NCBI GenBank assembly: GCA_030692045.1
Contig: JAUYCX010000045.1
Location: forward strand, 62,001 to 126,000
Direction: 5' to 3'
DNA length: 64,000 nt
Source: Candidatus Omnitrophota bacterium
GTDB lineage: Bacteria > Omnitrophota > Gorgyraeia > JAUYCX01
Part shown: positions 53,424-62,976 of the stretch, piece after piece
Numbering within the stretch: position 1 is the stretch's first letter
Layout of the letters: each line of letters starts with the position of its first letter
The notes under the pieces: model-generated
The model's database searches: none
What the model was told of the DNA's origin: nothing
What the model saw: only the letters and a program-made list of their open reading frames with translations
Translations under genes and position numbers: made by a program

Positions 53424-54839
53424 TCAATATCCATATTTGAATATGTAGCGAAATATTAATTGATAGTAATGGGCTACTATCTTTCCTAATTTAAACAAAC
53501 CCAATGTTTTTATCATTATAATCAAGCGCCTTATAGACAAGTGGAACTTGATAGCAAAGGTCATTTTTAACTTAATTAATTCCTGGTTCGACATATTACT
53601 TAAATTTATATGTAGCCGAACAAACGGATTTGAAATATACTTACTAATTTCTAAATTTTCTATTTCTTTTTTTGCAGCCAACTCGTTATACATCCTGGTT
53701 CCGGGAAAAGGAACCACAAACGAAGAATCTGCAAAGGTAAGCAAGCTTTCTCTTGCAAATTGTATGGTTTTAAAAACATCTTCTCTTGTTTCATCCGGAA
53801 AGCCGAGCATAAAAAAACCTGTTGTCGCTATTCTTTCTGTAGCTAATAAATTGATTGACTGCTTTGCCCTCTTAAGGGAAAGATTTTTTCCAATTGCTTC
53901 CTGAATCTTTTCTGAGCCAGATTCAATACCTAACGCCACATGATATGTACCTGCCTTTAAAAGTAGTCGAGCCAACTCTGCGTCAACCTGATCTGCGCGA
54001 ATTCCCACGGCAAAATTGAACAAGAGACCAAAATTTTTCTTTATAATCTCTCTCATAATTTCTTTGGCAACTTTGAGGTTAGCGTTAAAGCAATCATCCA
54101 AAACAAGTATTTCTTGCGCATGATAACTAGATCTTAGCATAGCTAATTCTCCTATTATCCTATCTATATTTCTATAGCGAATTTCCTTTCCAAAAATATT
54201 ATGGCAAAAACTACAATGGTAGGGACAACCGCGCGAAAACATTATCGGCATAACTCTCTTTTTAAGAAAGAAAGGAAAATGAACTTCTTTGGGGCGTGCT
54301 GCAAAATATTTCTCAACATTAACCAGATGGTATGCTGGATAGGAAAGTTTATCCACGGGGACAAATAGCGGTTGACCTTTATTAACAAGTCTCTCTTTGG
54401 AAAAAAGACGTCTATCCTCGGCAATGTCTTTTCCTTGCAATAGTTCAGATAAAAGAAAATAAAATGGCTCTTCTCCTTCTCCAACGATACAATAATCTAT
54501 CAATTCATCAGAAAGGACATTCTCTGGTTCTGCCGAGGCATAGCTTCCGCCAACGATTATTTTCGCATTGAGAAAACAAGGACGAATGAGCCTTATGAGT
54601 GAATGAAGCGCCGCTTTATCCACAGACATAGCCGAAAGACCAATAATGTTAGGAATCCAATTATTGGTCAGATTATCAATTTCTGCTTTGGGGTCGTCGC
54701 ATAATTGTGTATCTAATATTTTTATCTTAACTTGGGGGATATGCTGTTCTATATATCCAGCCAGATACATAATTCCAATGGGAAAGGTGATAATCCGACT
54801 AATATTACTATCAATAACTCGTATTAGCAGAATATTCAT
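53424..54839 (-). CDS. B12-binding radical SAM protein
   Basis: This 471-aa protein has a B12-binding-like N-terminal domain with FPIGIMYLAGYIEQH, NIIGLSAMSVD, IIVGGSYASAEPENV and VGEGEEP, then FSRGCPYHCSFC (Cys 205, 209, 212), LVLDDCFNANL and ALGIESGSEKIQEAIGKN. The C-terminal 60 residues are basic and hydrophobic. It resembles the enzymes encoded at 46404 and 54872. Confidence 0.89.
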   Translation of the reverse strand: MNILLIRVIDSNISRIITFPIGIMYLAGYIEQHIPQVKIKILDTQLCDDPKAEIDNLTNNWIPNIIGLSAMSVDKAALHSLIRLIRPCFLNAKIIVGGSYASAEPENVLSDELIDYCIVGEGEEPFYFLLSELLQGKDIAEDRRLFSKERLVNKGQPLFVPVDKLSYPAYHLVNVEKYFAARPKEVHFPFFLKKRVMPIMFSRGCPYHCSFCHNIFGKEIRYRNIDRIIGELAMLRSSYHAQEILVLDDCFNANLKVAKEIMREIIKKNFGLLFNFAVGIRADQVDAELARLLLKAGTYHVALGIESGSEKIQEAIGKNLSLKRAKQSINLLATERIATTGFFMLGFPDETREDVFKTIQFARESLLTFADSSFVVPFPGTRMYNELAAKKEIENLEISKYISNPFVRLHINLSNMSNQELIKLKMTFAIKFHLSIRRLIIMIKTLGLFKLGKIVAHYYQLIFRYIFKYGY

Positions 54840-54871
54840 ATGAAATACTTCAATTTATTCAGATAAAAATC

Positions 54872-56239
54872 TTAGGCCTGCATAAGATTTTCCAGATATT
54901 TCTTTAGCATCTTCTTAAGGCTTTTAAGATCTATATCTTTCAGCAAATTTAAAATATTTTTTAAATTCATAAAGGGATAACGAATAAATATTATTCGCTT
55001 AACTTTGCCTAAATCAAGTTTAGAACAATAAGGCATCTTTTTACCGCCTGGATCATATAATGCCCAATCGCTCTTTAAACTACCTTCTTTTGACAAACTC
55101 TTAAAGAGTTCGGTTCCGGGAAAGGGAATTGCGATATTACATTGGAAAGCATCTGCATTTAATTGTTTTAATAAATTAAGAATATATTTAGCATAGCTAA
55201 CTTCGTTTAAGTGTTTGGTGTCTGGAAAAAGTATCACATATGCATCTGCAGCAAGGCCTGCCTTTCGTGAGTTGGTGAAAGCATCGAATATCTTTTGGCT
55301 GGTAGTATCCTTTTTAATATCTTCTAAAAGCGCAACATCCTCAACCCCATACATGACTCTTTTGCAACCAGCTTCTTTCATTAACTTTAACATCTCTAAA
55401 TTAACAGGCTCAACCCTCATATTACATAACCAATTTATTTTGATATTTCTCTTTAATAATTCTTCACAAAATTTAATTACTTGCAATTCACTTATATTAA
55501 AGGTGGCGTCAAGGAATAAAACTTCCTCTATACCAAATCGGCGATTTAAGAATTTAAGTTCCTCTGCTATCCTTTCAGGAGATTGAGTTCTATATCTTCT
55601 ACTAAAAAAAGTCGGATTTAAACAATAAGTGCACCTAAAAGGACATCCTCGTGAAGATAGCATTGCAGTAAATAATCTGCCTCTGTCTACATAAACTGCT
55701 GAATAGCGGTTTAGTTCAATCATACTTAAGTCAAGATAGGGAATAGAGTCTAAATCTTCAAATAAATTAGGAGTTCGATTTATGTTATAAGGAATTGATA
55801 TTCCATCTATTCCTTGAGCGTTCAGATTATTATTTACCAAGTCCCTTAAAGCCTTTTCAGGATCACCATAAAGAACATAATCAAAACCATTTTGAAAGGC
55901 CTCTTCTGGTAGAGCAATGGCATGTGAGCCAAAAGCAATCTTTTTTACCTCTCGGGGGGTTACCTTTACAATTTCGTAATCATATACTGCAGAAGCTGTA
56001 GCCAAATTTAACACAAGAGCATCTGGCTTAAATTCCTTAAGAAACATTTTATAAACATCCAACGGCTTCTTATATAACCTTAAGTCCAATACTCTAGCCA
56101 GATGTCCATCTTGACTTAAGGTAGTAGCAATACTTACTAGGTCAACAGGAGGAATTAGACTACCGAAAAAGCTTGTCTCTTGGCATAACCATACCTTCAC
56201 CATATCTCTTTTTAAAGTAGTTACATAAAGAATCTTCAT
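54872..56239 (-). CDS. B12-binding radical SAM protein
   Basis: This 455-aa protein has an N-terminal B12-binding-like domain with SLIPPVDLVSIATTLSQDGH, DALVLNLATA and LYGDPEKAL, then SSRGCPFRCTYC (Cys 199, 203, 206), EEVLFLDATFNISE and YGVEDVALLEDIKKD. The closing block IPFPGTELFKSL is shared by the group. It lies 11 bp after the next radical SAM gene. Confidence 0.88.
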   Translation of the reverse strand: MKILYVTTLKRDMVKVWLCQETSFFGSLIPPVDLVSIATTLSQDGHLARVLDLRLYKKPLDVYKMFLKEFKPDALVLNLATASAVYDYEIVKVTPREVKKIAFGSHAIALPEEAFQNGFDYVLYGDPEKALRDLVNNNLNAQGIDGISIPYNINRTPNLFEDLDSIPYLDLSMIELNRYSAVYVDRGRLFTAMLSSRGCPFRCTYCLNPTFFSRRYRTQSPERIAEELKFLNRRFGIEEVLFLDATFNISELQVIKFCEELLKRNIKINWLCNMRVEPVNLEMLKLMKEAGCKRVMYGVEDVALLEDIKKDTTSQKIFDAFTNSRKAGLAADAYVILFPDTKHLNEVSYAKYILNLLKQLNADAFQCNIAIPFPGTELFKSLSKEGSLKSDWALYDPGGKKMPYCSKLDLGKVKRIIFIRYPFMNLKNILNLLKDIDLKSLKKMLKKYLENLMQA

Positions 56240-56250
56240 ATTTATTAGAT

Positions 56251-57342
56251 TCAGTTTAGTTTCTTTTTTATGTCGAATATCTGTTCAATTTTCATTGGTG
56301 AACCGTCAGGATTATAGAAATTGTTTTCTGACATTTTTAGTATAAAATCTCTATCTTCTGCCGCTAGGCAACGTTTATAATAGTCTTTGAAAAAATCATA
56401 TTTTAACGCCCTGTCTCGAATTTCCTTAAGACTTTGTTTCCTAATATTTCCTAAAGAAAAATGTAAAAAGGGACAAGCCAAAACATCACCATAAGGAGTC
56501 AGATAAAGAATTTCTTTTACTGCTCCACAGCCCCAGTTTATGTAATTGGCCTCAAAATCAGTCCTAAGCAAGGGATATCTTTTTAATAAATCGTCAATAT
56601 ATTCTCGATCATCTGTTGTTAAGAGTACCCCTTGGTTATCTTTCCATCTACCCAAAGGAGAAGCCAAAGCAATAAACATTATCACTCCCAGCTCATGTGC
56701 CAAATCTAATAATCGGATAAAACCTTCAGAGCGAATATTCTGGTGAGAGGCCGTGGCTCCAATAGTAACCTGTAGGCCCATTTTTAATGACAATCTTATA
56801 GCATTTAAGGTCTTATCAAAACTACCAACTACTCCTCGAAAGCGGTCATGCTCTTCTGGAATCCCGCTATCCAAACTTACTGTCAGGATATCTACCCCGG
56901 CTTTCTTTAGTCTATGAATCATCTTTTCATCAATAAGCACAGCGTTGGTAGTTACCGAAACTAAATTTTTATGTGGCTGGCAGGCTTTAATGTAATCATA
57001 TAGCTTGGCAAACATAGTTGGCTCTCCACCCTGGAAGGAAAAATTTACCGCTCCTAAATCCATTGCCTCTTGTGCAACTCTTCCAAATTCTTGAGGATTT
57101 ATAAACGGTCGTTCTTTTTTCTCCAATGCCGTAGCAAAACAATGCTCACACTTCAGATTACATCCATAATCAATAGCAAAATCTACATATCTAAGGGGCG
57201 CAGATTTTAAAAATAGGATTTTAAGATATGTCAGAGTTAATCTGGCTACTAAAAGAGGCTTCTTTGGCCTGAAGGCATAGCGAAAATTTAAAATATATCT
57301 ATTAATTCTTCTTAACACCAGAATAGTTTTTATATTAATCAA
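56251..57342 (-). CDS. Radical SAM protein with C-terminal Cys region
   Basis: This 363-aa protein has IDYGCNLKCEHC (Cys 61, 65, 68), FQGGEPTMFAKL, VSVTTNAVLIDEK and SLDSGIPEEHDRFRG, then INWGCGAVKEI and LTPYGDVLACPFLHFSLGNI with a later Cys near 337. The N-terminal 50 residues are basic and may touch the membrane. It overlaps the GT2 gene by 8 bp, tying the radical SAM set to glycan synthesis. Confidence 0.86.
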   Translation of the reverse strand: MINIKTILVLRRINRYILNFRYAFRPKKPLLVARLTLTYLKILFLKSAPLRYVDFAIDYGCNLKCEHCFATALEKKERPFINPQEFGRVAQEAMDLGAVNFSFQGGEPTMFAKLYDYIKACQPHKNLVSVTTNAVLIDEKMIHRLKKAGVDILTVSLDSGIPEEHDRFRGVVGSFDKTLNAIRLSLKMGLQVTIGATASHQNIRSEGFIRLLDLAHELGVIMFIALASPLGRWKDNQGVLLTTDDREYIDDLLKRYPLLRTDFEANYINWGCGAVKEILYLTPYGDVLACPFLHFSLGNIRKQSLKEIRDRALKYDFFKDYYKRCLAAEDRDFILKMSENNFYNPDGSPMKIEQIFDIKKKLN

Positions 57343-58021
57343 TAAATCTATATTTAATTAATGCCCAGATAGCTGGAATTGCATCCTTCCAGGTAATCTT
57401 TTTACCTTCTGAATAATCCCTGCCATAATAAATAATAGGCATTTCCACTACTTTAAGTCTTTTCTTAAAAATTTTGGCGGTTATCTCTGCCTCGAACTCA
57501 AACCTATTTGAGCGAATTTTTATATCGCGAAGCACATTGCTTTTAAATACCTTACAGCCAGTTTCTATATCATCGAGCATTGTATCGTAAAGGATATTTG
57601 CAAGAAATGTCAAAACCTTATTTCCAAAATAATGCCATGCCAGAAAAACACGGTGAACCCCTAAGAATCGCGAGCCATAAACTACATCTGCAAAACCATC
57701 AGTTATTGGTTTTATTAAATTGGGGTATTGCTCAGGAGGATATTCTAAATCTGCATCTTGAATTATGATAATATCTCCTGAAGATTCTTTTAAAGCAGTG
57801 CGAATAGCTGCTCCTTTTCCTAAATTATGCTTATGATGAAATATTTTAATATGCTCTGAATTAATCTTGTTTAACCTCTCGGCAGTACCATCTGTAGAGC
57901 CATCATTTATAATTATAATTTCCTTTTCAATATTAACAGCTTCTATTTTTTTAACAATTTCACAAATAGTCTTTTCTTCATTAAAGACTGGAACAATTAC
58001 AGATATCTTCATTTTTATCAA
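57335..58021 (-). CDS. Glycosyltransferase family 2 (DPM1-like)
   Basis: This 228-aa GT-A protein has ISVIVPVFNEEKTICEIVKK, INDGSTDGT, IQDADLEYPPEQYP and VYGSRFLG, the pattern of dolichyl/undecaprenyl-phosphate sugar synthases. It may supply a lipid-linked sugar donor. It overlaps its neighbours by 4 and 8 bp. Confidence 0.9.
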   Translation of the reverse strand: MIKMKISVIVPVFNEEKTICEIVKKIEAVNIEKEIIIINDGSTDGTAERLNKINSEHIKIFHHKHNLGKGAAIRTALKESSGDIIIIQDADLEYPPEQYPNLIKPITDGFADVVYGSRFLGVHRVFLAWHYFGNKVLTFLANILYDTMLDDIETGCKVFKSNVLRDIKIRSNRFEFEAEITAKIFKKRLKVVEMPIIYYGRDYSEGKKITWKDAIPAIWALIKYRFID

Positions 58022-59181
58022 CTCCTCACTTTATCGTAACTGCTTGTCTGCCTATAAAAAGGAAAACTTAAACCATCAAGAAGTAATATTGCATTAGTGA
58101 TTATAAATACAGAGAAAGGGAAATGGCTTACTTTTCCGATAGACTCCTTTCTGCCTCTTTTTAATATAAAATGCACAATCAAAGAAGAGATAAAAAGAAA
58201 GATAAAAGAAAAAATTACTAATGAGGTAAGCGCCTTTCCAGCTAAAATCATAGAGATGCTTCCAATTATAAAAAATGGAATTATCCAAGGAATAACCACA
58301 ACTTGCAAGAATTTTGTTAAAAAAATAAATTTCCAGCGAGGCTGCATATACGCAAGCAAATAGACAAATCTCAATAATTCTATTATATAGGCATTGCCTT
58401 TTCTAAATTTGTGCTGCAATAATGTCATTGTCCGGTCAGGACACCTCGTCTCATAGGCAATTGCTTTTTCTACATATTTTGTTTTTTTGCCCTTTGTATT
58501 TGCATAAAAGGAAATATAAATATCATCGGCAATACAATCTGCGGGGAATGTTTTTATTAATCCCTTTCTAAAAGCATAGCAGGGCGCAGCTACTATCGAA
58601 GAAGAATGGGCTCTACTTTCCAAAAAGCGAATGCGATTTTGTAGAAACCAATATTCCCTCTCAAAGGACAATCTACTCTCAGGAATGACATTTGCACCAA
58701 CTACAGATATATCCTTATCCGTTTTAAAAACATTTACTAGTTCCTTTAATATATTTTTACTTAACATCGTGTCCATATCTGTGTTAACGATTATTTCACT
58801 TTTTATTTCTGGTAATATGTAATTAATTTGATTAATCTTTCCTTGGCAACCGGTTTGAACAATCTTAATGTATTTAATATTTGCTGTGTTTCTTTGCAAA
58901 AGCTCAAGTGTCCCATCATTAGAATTGCCATCCAGAAAAATAATCTCAAGCTTATCCTTTGGATAATCTAAGCCAAGCAAATTTTTTACCTTTTCTTCTG
59001 CAAGAGAAGACTCATTAAAACAAGGCACTAAAATCGAAACATAAGGATAGTCTTCTATTTCTTCTTTATGTTCATATCTCTTGCCAGTAATAATTAAAAT
59101 ATAAAGCATTATCACATATCCGCTGTAAACCCAGAAAATTAAAAAAACCATTAAAAGATAAACTATTATTGAAATAAACAT
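58018..59181 (-). CDS. Membrane-bound glycosyltransferase family 2
   Basis: This 387-aa protein has an N-terminal membrane segment (about 3-28), a GT-A domain with VSILVPCFNESSLAEEKVKN, FLDGNSNDGT, NTDMDTMLSKNIL and the Q-x-x-x-R-K block in LLQHKFRKGNAY, then several C-terminal membrane segments (about 280-375). This is the processive-type layout of poly-GlcNAc and cellulose-like synthases. The product is unknown. Confidence 0.87.
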   Translation of the reverse strand: MFISIIVYLLMVFLIFWVYSGYVIMLYILIITGKRYEHKEEIEDYPYVSILVPCFNESSLAEEKVKNLLGLDYPKDKLEIIFLDGNSNDGTLELLQRNTANIKYIKIVQTGCQGKINQINYILPEIKSEIIVNTDMDTMLSKNILKELVNVFKTDKDISVVGANVIPESRLSFEREYWFLQNRIRFLESRAHSSSIVAAPCYAFRKGLIKTFPADCIADDIYISFYANTKGKKTKYVEKAIAYETRCPDRTMTLLQHKFRKGNAYIIELLRFVYLLAYMQPRWKFIFLTKFLQVVVIPWIIPFFIIGSISMILAGKALTSLVIFSFIFLFISSLIVHFILKRGRKESIGKVSHFPFSVFIITNAILLLDGLSFPFYRQTSSYDKVRS

Positions 59182-59205
59182 TTATCCTCCTTAAAAAAAT
59201 TGTCT

Positions 59206-60312
59206 CTAATTAAGCAAGCCTATATAAACTTGTTGAATCTTTTTTACATTGGTATCTAAATCAAACATTACCTCTGCTCGTTTTCGGCCAACTAATCCCA
59301 TTTTATTTGCCTTATCCTTGCTGATAAGTAAATCTATTATGGCATTAGCCATGGCCTTTGTATCTTTTCTTAAAACAAGTATGCCTGTTAATTTATCTTG
59401 AACTACTTCGGGAATACCCCCCACATTGGTAGCCACAACAGACCTTTCCATAGCCATTGCTTCAACAATAGACCTGCCCAAACCCTCACTAACTGAAGGT
59501 AAAACAAATAAATCTAAACTGGCTAAGATTTCTGGAATATCATCTCTATAACCTGTAAAAATCACATTATTATTAAGTTTTAATTGGGAGGTTAAACTTT
59601 CTAACTTTTTTCTTTTTTCTCCCTCGCCTACAATTAAAAAATGACATTCTGGAATATTATCCACAACTATTCTTGCGGCCTTCAAAAGATATTTATGGCC
59701 TTTATACCAATCTAATCTACCCACTGTTCCCACCAAAGGCGTCTCTTGCACAAAATTTAACTCTTCTCTTATATTACTTTTGGTTAAAGAAGGATTAAAT
59801 TTCCTTAAGTCTATGCCGTTATAAATTGTGATAACCCTGGCTTCTCTATTTTTCATCCAACTAAATCTGTTATTCACAGCGTTAGATATTGCTATAATCT
59901 TTGTAGATAGTTTTGCCAGAAATCTATCCAATAAAGCATCGGAATCTGCAACTCGGACATGCCAAATTAAAGGAACATTCTTTTTCTTTGCTGCAATTCC
60001 GGCATAAAGGCAAGCTCTTGAGCCATTTGCATGAATTAAATCTATATTTCTATCACGAATTAATTTTCTTAATCCCAAAACTGATTTAATAAAACTACTA
60101 ATATTAAATCTCTTGAGACTTTTCATCTGAATAATTTTTACTTCGATATTAAGCTCTTTTAATCTCTTTACCAAACTACCCTCAGTTGGACACACAACTA
60201 TTGGCTCAAATTTCTCTTTATCCAATCTTTCTAAAAGGTTCAGTAAACTTATTTGGCCGCCGCCAATTATATCCCCAAAGTTCTCCACATAAAGAATGTT
60301 AAATCTATTCAT
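59206..60312 (-). CDS. Glycosyltransferase family 4
   Basis: This 368-aa GT-B protein has LYVENFGDIIGGGQISLLNLL at the start (outline), DLIHANGSRACLYAGIAA, VGTVGRLDWYKGHKYLL and LPSVSEGLGRSIVEAMAM (EX7E region). Its head is like the enzyme at 32879, of which it may be a distant paralogue. It lies 3 bp after the WaaE-like gene. Confidence 0.9.
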   Translation of the reverse strand: MNRFNILYVENFGDIIGGGQISLLNLLERLDKEKFEPIVVCPTEGSLVKRLKELNIEVKIIQMKSLKRFNISSFIKSVLGLRKLIRDRNIDLIHANGSRACLYAGIAAKKKNVPLIWHVRVADSDALLDRFLAKLSTKIIAISNAVNNRFSWMKNREARVITIYNGIDLRKFNPSLTKSNIREELNFVQETPLVGTVGRLDWYKGHKYLLKAARIVVDNIPECHFLIVGEGEKRKKLESLTSQLKLNNNVIFTGYRDDIPEILASLDLFVLPSVSEGLGRSIVEAMAMERSVVATNVGGIPEVVQDKLTGILVLRKDTKAMANAIIDLLISKDKANKMGLVGRKRAEVMFDLDTNVKKIQQVYIGLLN

Positions 60313-60315
60313 TAA

Positions 60316-61080
60316 CTATTTTTTAGAATAATTTTGTTTTTCCCATAATTTGGCATAGGTCATAAATAAGCCTAAGCTTGCAGAAAATGAAATGAAAAAT
60401 CCCCGCCAACCCTCCATAAATCCTCTCTGTAGAAAATATTTTCGCACAAAAAAATACATTGGCTTTATAAAGAATAGGAGTAAAAAATTACCTCTATTTA
60501 TGCGGATACCTTTTTCATATTCTTCTTTAGCTACAACTGATGTGTAACGGTTAAACTTCTCAAAATATTCATTCAAGCTTCCATAACTATAATGCATAAT
60601 ATGTCCTCTTAAATATCCCACACTACCTAAAGGACAACCTGGTTCATGAATTCTTCCGCTAAATGATACTTTGCCTTTTTTAAATAATCTTAGCACATTC
60701 GCATACCAGCCGCATCCCTTAATCCATTTGCCTAAGAAATAAGTTCTTCTGCGTATATAATAGGCATCCAATTTATCTTTTTGCTCCAGTAAAGAGACTA
60801 TCTCTTGCTTTAATTCATCGGATACTCGTTCATCAGCGTCTAACGCAAGAATCCACTCATTTGAAGCCTTAGAAATAGCAAACATTCTATCTGGTTCACA
60901 AAAATCCTTGTTCTCTGTAATATAAATTTTATCTGTAAATTCTTTGGCAATCTCAACTGTTTTATCAGCGCTTGATTGGTCAACCAAAACAATTTCACCT
61001 GCCCATTTAACAGATCCTAAACAATCGCGAATATTGCTTTCTTCGTTTCGAGTTATTATTATTACTGATAATTTATCCAT
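60316..61080 (-). CDS. Glycosyltransferase family 2 (WaaE/KdtX-like)
   Basis: This 254-aa protein has KLSVIIITRNEESNIRDCLG, IVLVDQSSADKT, WILALDADERVSDEL and the C-terminal HYSYGSLNEYFEKFNRYTS block seen in WaaE/KdtX LPS-core glucosyltransferases. A hydrophobic C-terminus follows (about 200-245). It probably modifies the LPS core or a related glycolipid. Confidence 0.9.
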   Translation of the reverse strand: MDKLSVIIITRNEESNIRDCLGSVKWAGEIVLVDQSSADKTVEIAKEFTDKIYITENKDFCEPDRMFAISKASNEWILALDADERVSDELKQEIVSLLEQKDKLDAYYIRRRTYFLGKWIKGCGWYANVLRLFKKGKVSFSGRIHEPGCPLGSVGYLRGHIMHYSYGSLNEYFEKFNRYTSVVAKEEYEKGIRINRGNFLLLFFIKPMYFFVRKYFLQRGFMEGWRGFFISFSASLGLFMTYAKLWEKQNYSKK

Positions 61081-61119
61081 AACTAACCCAAATATATAAA
61101 TTTTGTTATTTATAAAAAT

Positions 61120-62946
61120 TTAGTTTCTATTAATTAAATAAATATTAAAATGGTTATTTTGATAAGCTAATTTAAAATTCAACTTACTTGCCTTTTCTTT
61201 AACAATATATGTGGCGCCATATTTATTCCCCAATTTAATAACTTCTTTTTCGTTTAAATTATCATAGTTATATCTGCATTCTGGGACAAAATTTAAAACA
61301 GTAGTTCCCAAATTGTTAAATCCTAAATCATTCATTCTCTGCCACCATTCAAGTCCAAATTTAACATCGAACAAACCTAATCCTCCATCCTTGTTTTCTG
61401 CAACTATCCCTCTTTGAGAATGAATTCTAAAACCTTCAAGATAAGGCGGGGTTATAAAAACTATTTTGGCAGATGTATTCTCTTTTGCCCAAACTTGTGT
61501 CTTAACCCAATCTGATCTAAAGTTTTGTTCTTCAACATCTTTGGGTGATAAAACTTTTAAAAAGACTAAGAAGATAAAAAATAAAATTAATAACGATAAC
61601 GCTCTCTTAGAAAACTTAATTCTCTCAGTCCCTGCCAAATTCAAAAAATAAACTAAAAAAGTGAACATTATATAAAAAAAAATAATATTATATGCGCCCA
61701 AATTAATAAATCTGAAAAACTTATTTATTAATTTAGCTTGGGAGTTTAATTGTAAAAAAGAACCCAAGGTAAAACCCAGAATTCCTCCTAATCCTAGCGT
61801 AGTAAGAGAATATGAAAAAATCTTGTTCTTCCGAAATTCAAATGCTAAATGTAAGAATGCAAAACAAACGATAAGCCTTGGCATTGAGAAAAATATGGAA
61901 GATAAAGTCCCGGCAACAAGTAATTTTGTGACTAAATTTTCTTTAGGAAAATTTATTAAATAATGACTTATATAAATTACAAGAAATAATACAAAAAACA
62001 TTGTGCTTCTCCACAGCTCAAGTTTAAGGATAATCGGCACAGGAAACATTTCTACAAAAATAGTACCTATAAAGCATAAAAAGGCTATAGCCCCACAAAA
62101 AATTACTATATCATTATGCTTTTCTGAAGGATGCGAGAACTTAAGCACAATAAATGCCCAGAGAAACCAACCAAAATAATTAAAATAATCACCAGGTCCC
62201 CAACTAAAAGGAAAAAGATGCCAAAAGGCGCGAAAATGCATTATCGCCAGCCACTGTTTAAGCATATCTGCCGAAATCTTATCAAACAAATTTTGGGAGA
62301 ATAATCGAGGAGCAATAAAAAATAGTGGCAAAAACAATAATAATATCGCTTGTAAAATCCGATGTCTTGGTAAATATCTCATCCTTATTATGAAATAAAA
62401 TAAAAACATTACCGCCACACTAAAAGCTTCTATGCCATGGATATAAAACATCAAACCAACTATAAAACAAGCGATACGGTATCTTTCTTTTAAAAAAAGA
62501 TAAATTGCTAATAATGAGAACGGGATAACCATAATTGATGGTTCAAAAAGACATTGATGTATACCAATAAAAGTTACGGACATTCCCATCTTTGGAATTA
62601 ATAATAAAAAAACCGATAAATAGGCTGTAATTGTATCTTTAAACAGGAGTAACGATAAATAAAAAATAAATAAACCAGTAGCAATTGTAGTTACAAAGGT
62701 TAAAATTGTAAAAATTATTTTCAAATCAATATATTGCGCAAGAAATCCTGTTATTAAGAAAAATAGGGAATGATACGCTGATTGTGAATTTACGAATAAA
62801 TCTGTGGGGTAGAGGCTATGGTTTGCATTATTTAAAACGATAGGAATATAGTAACTACTTTCTATTGAATAGCCTAAAAATAAAAAGCCAAAAATAGTTA
62901 AGGCCAATATTGGCAAAAATGGTTTTCTAAAAATAGATATCTTCAT
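61120..62946 (-). CDS. Polytopic membrane protein of the glycan locus
   Basis: This 608-aa protein has about 12-13 membrane segments and a C-terminal soluble domain of about 120 residues with IVFITPPYLEGFRIHSQRGI. The first loop has NANHSLYPTDLFVNSQSAYH, which looks like an extracytoplasmic acceptor loop. It is comparable in size and layout to GT-C membrane glycosyltransferases, but no catalytic Asp-Asp/Asp-Glu motif is obvious, so I leave the function open. Confidence 0.65.
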   Translation of the reverse strand: MKISIFRKPFLPILALTIFGFLFLGYSIESSYYIPIVLNNANHSLYPTDLFVNSQSAYHSLFFLITGFLAQYIDLKIIFTILTFVTTIATGLFIFYLSLLLFKDTITAYLSVFLLLIPKMGMSVTFIGIHQCLFEPSIMVIPFSLLAIYLFLKERYRIACFIVGLMFYIHGIEAFSVAVMFLFYFIIRMRYLPRHRILQAILLLFLPLFFIAPRLFSQNLFDKISADMLKQWLAIMHFRAFWHLFPFSWGPGDYFNYFGWFLWAFIVLKFSHPSEKHNDIVIFCGAIAFLCFIGTIFVEMFPVPIILKLELWRSTMFFVLFLVIYISHYLINFPKENLVTKLLVAGTLSSIFFSMPRLIVCFAFLHLAFEFRKNKIFSYSLTTLGLGGILGFTLGSFLQLNSQAKLINKFFRFINLGAYNIIFFYIMFTFLVYFLNLAGTERIKFSKRALSLLILFFIFLVFLKVLSPKDVEEQNFRSDWVKTQVWAKENTSAKIVFITPPYLEGFRIHSQRGIVAENKDGGLGLFDVKFGLEWWQRMNDLGFNNLGTTVLNFVPECRYNYDNLNEKEVIKLGNKYGATYIVKEKASKLNFKLAYQNNHFNIYLINRN

Positions 62947-62976
62947 AAAAACATCACTACTCTATTAATAAGCTAC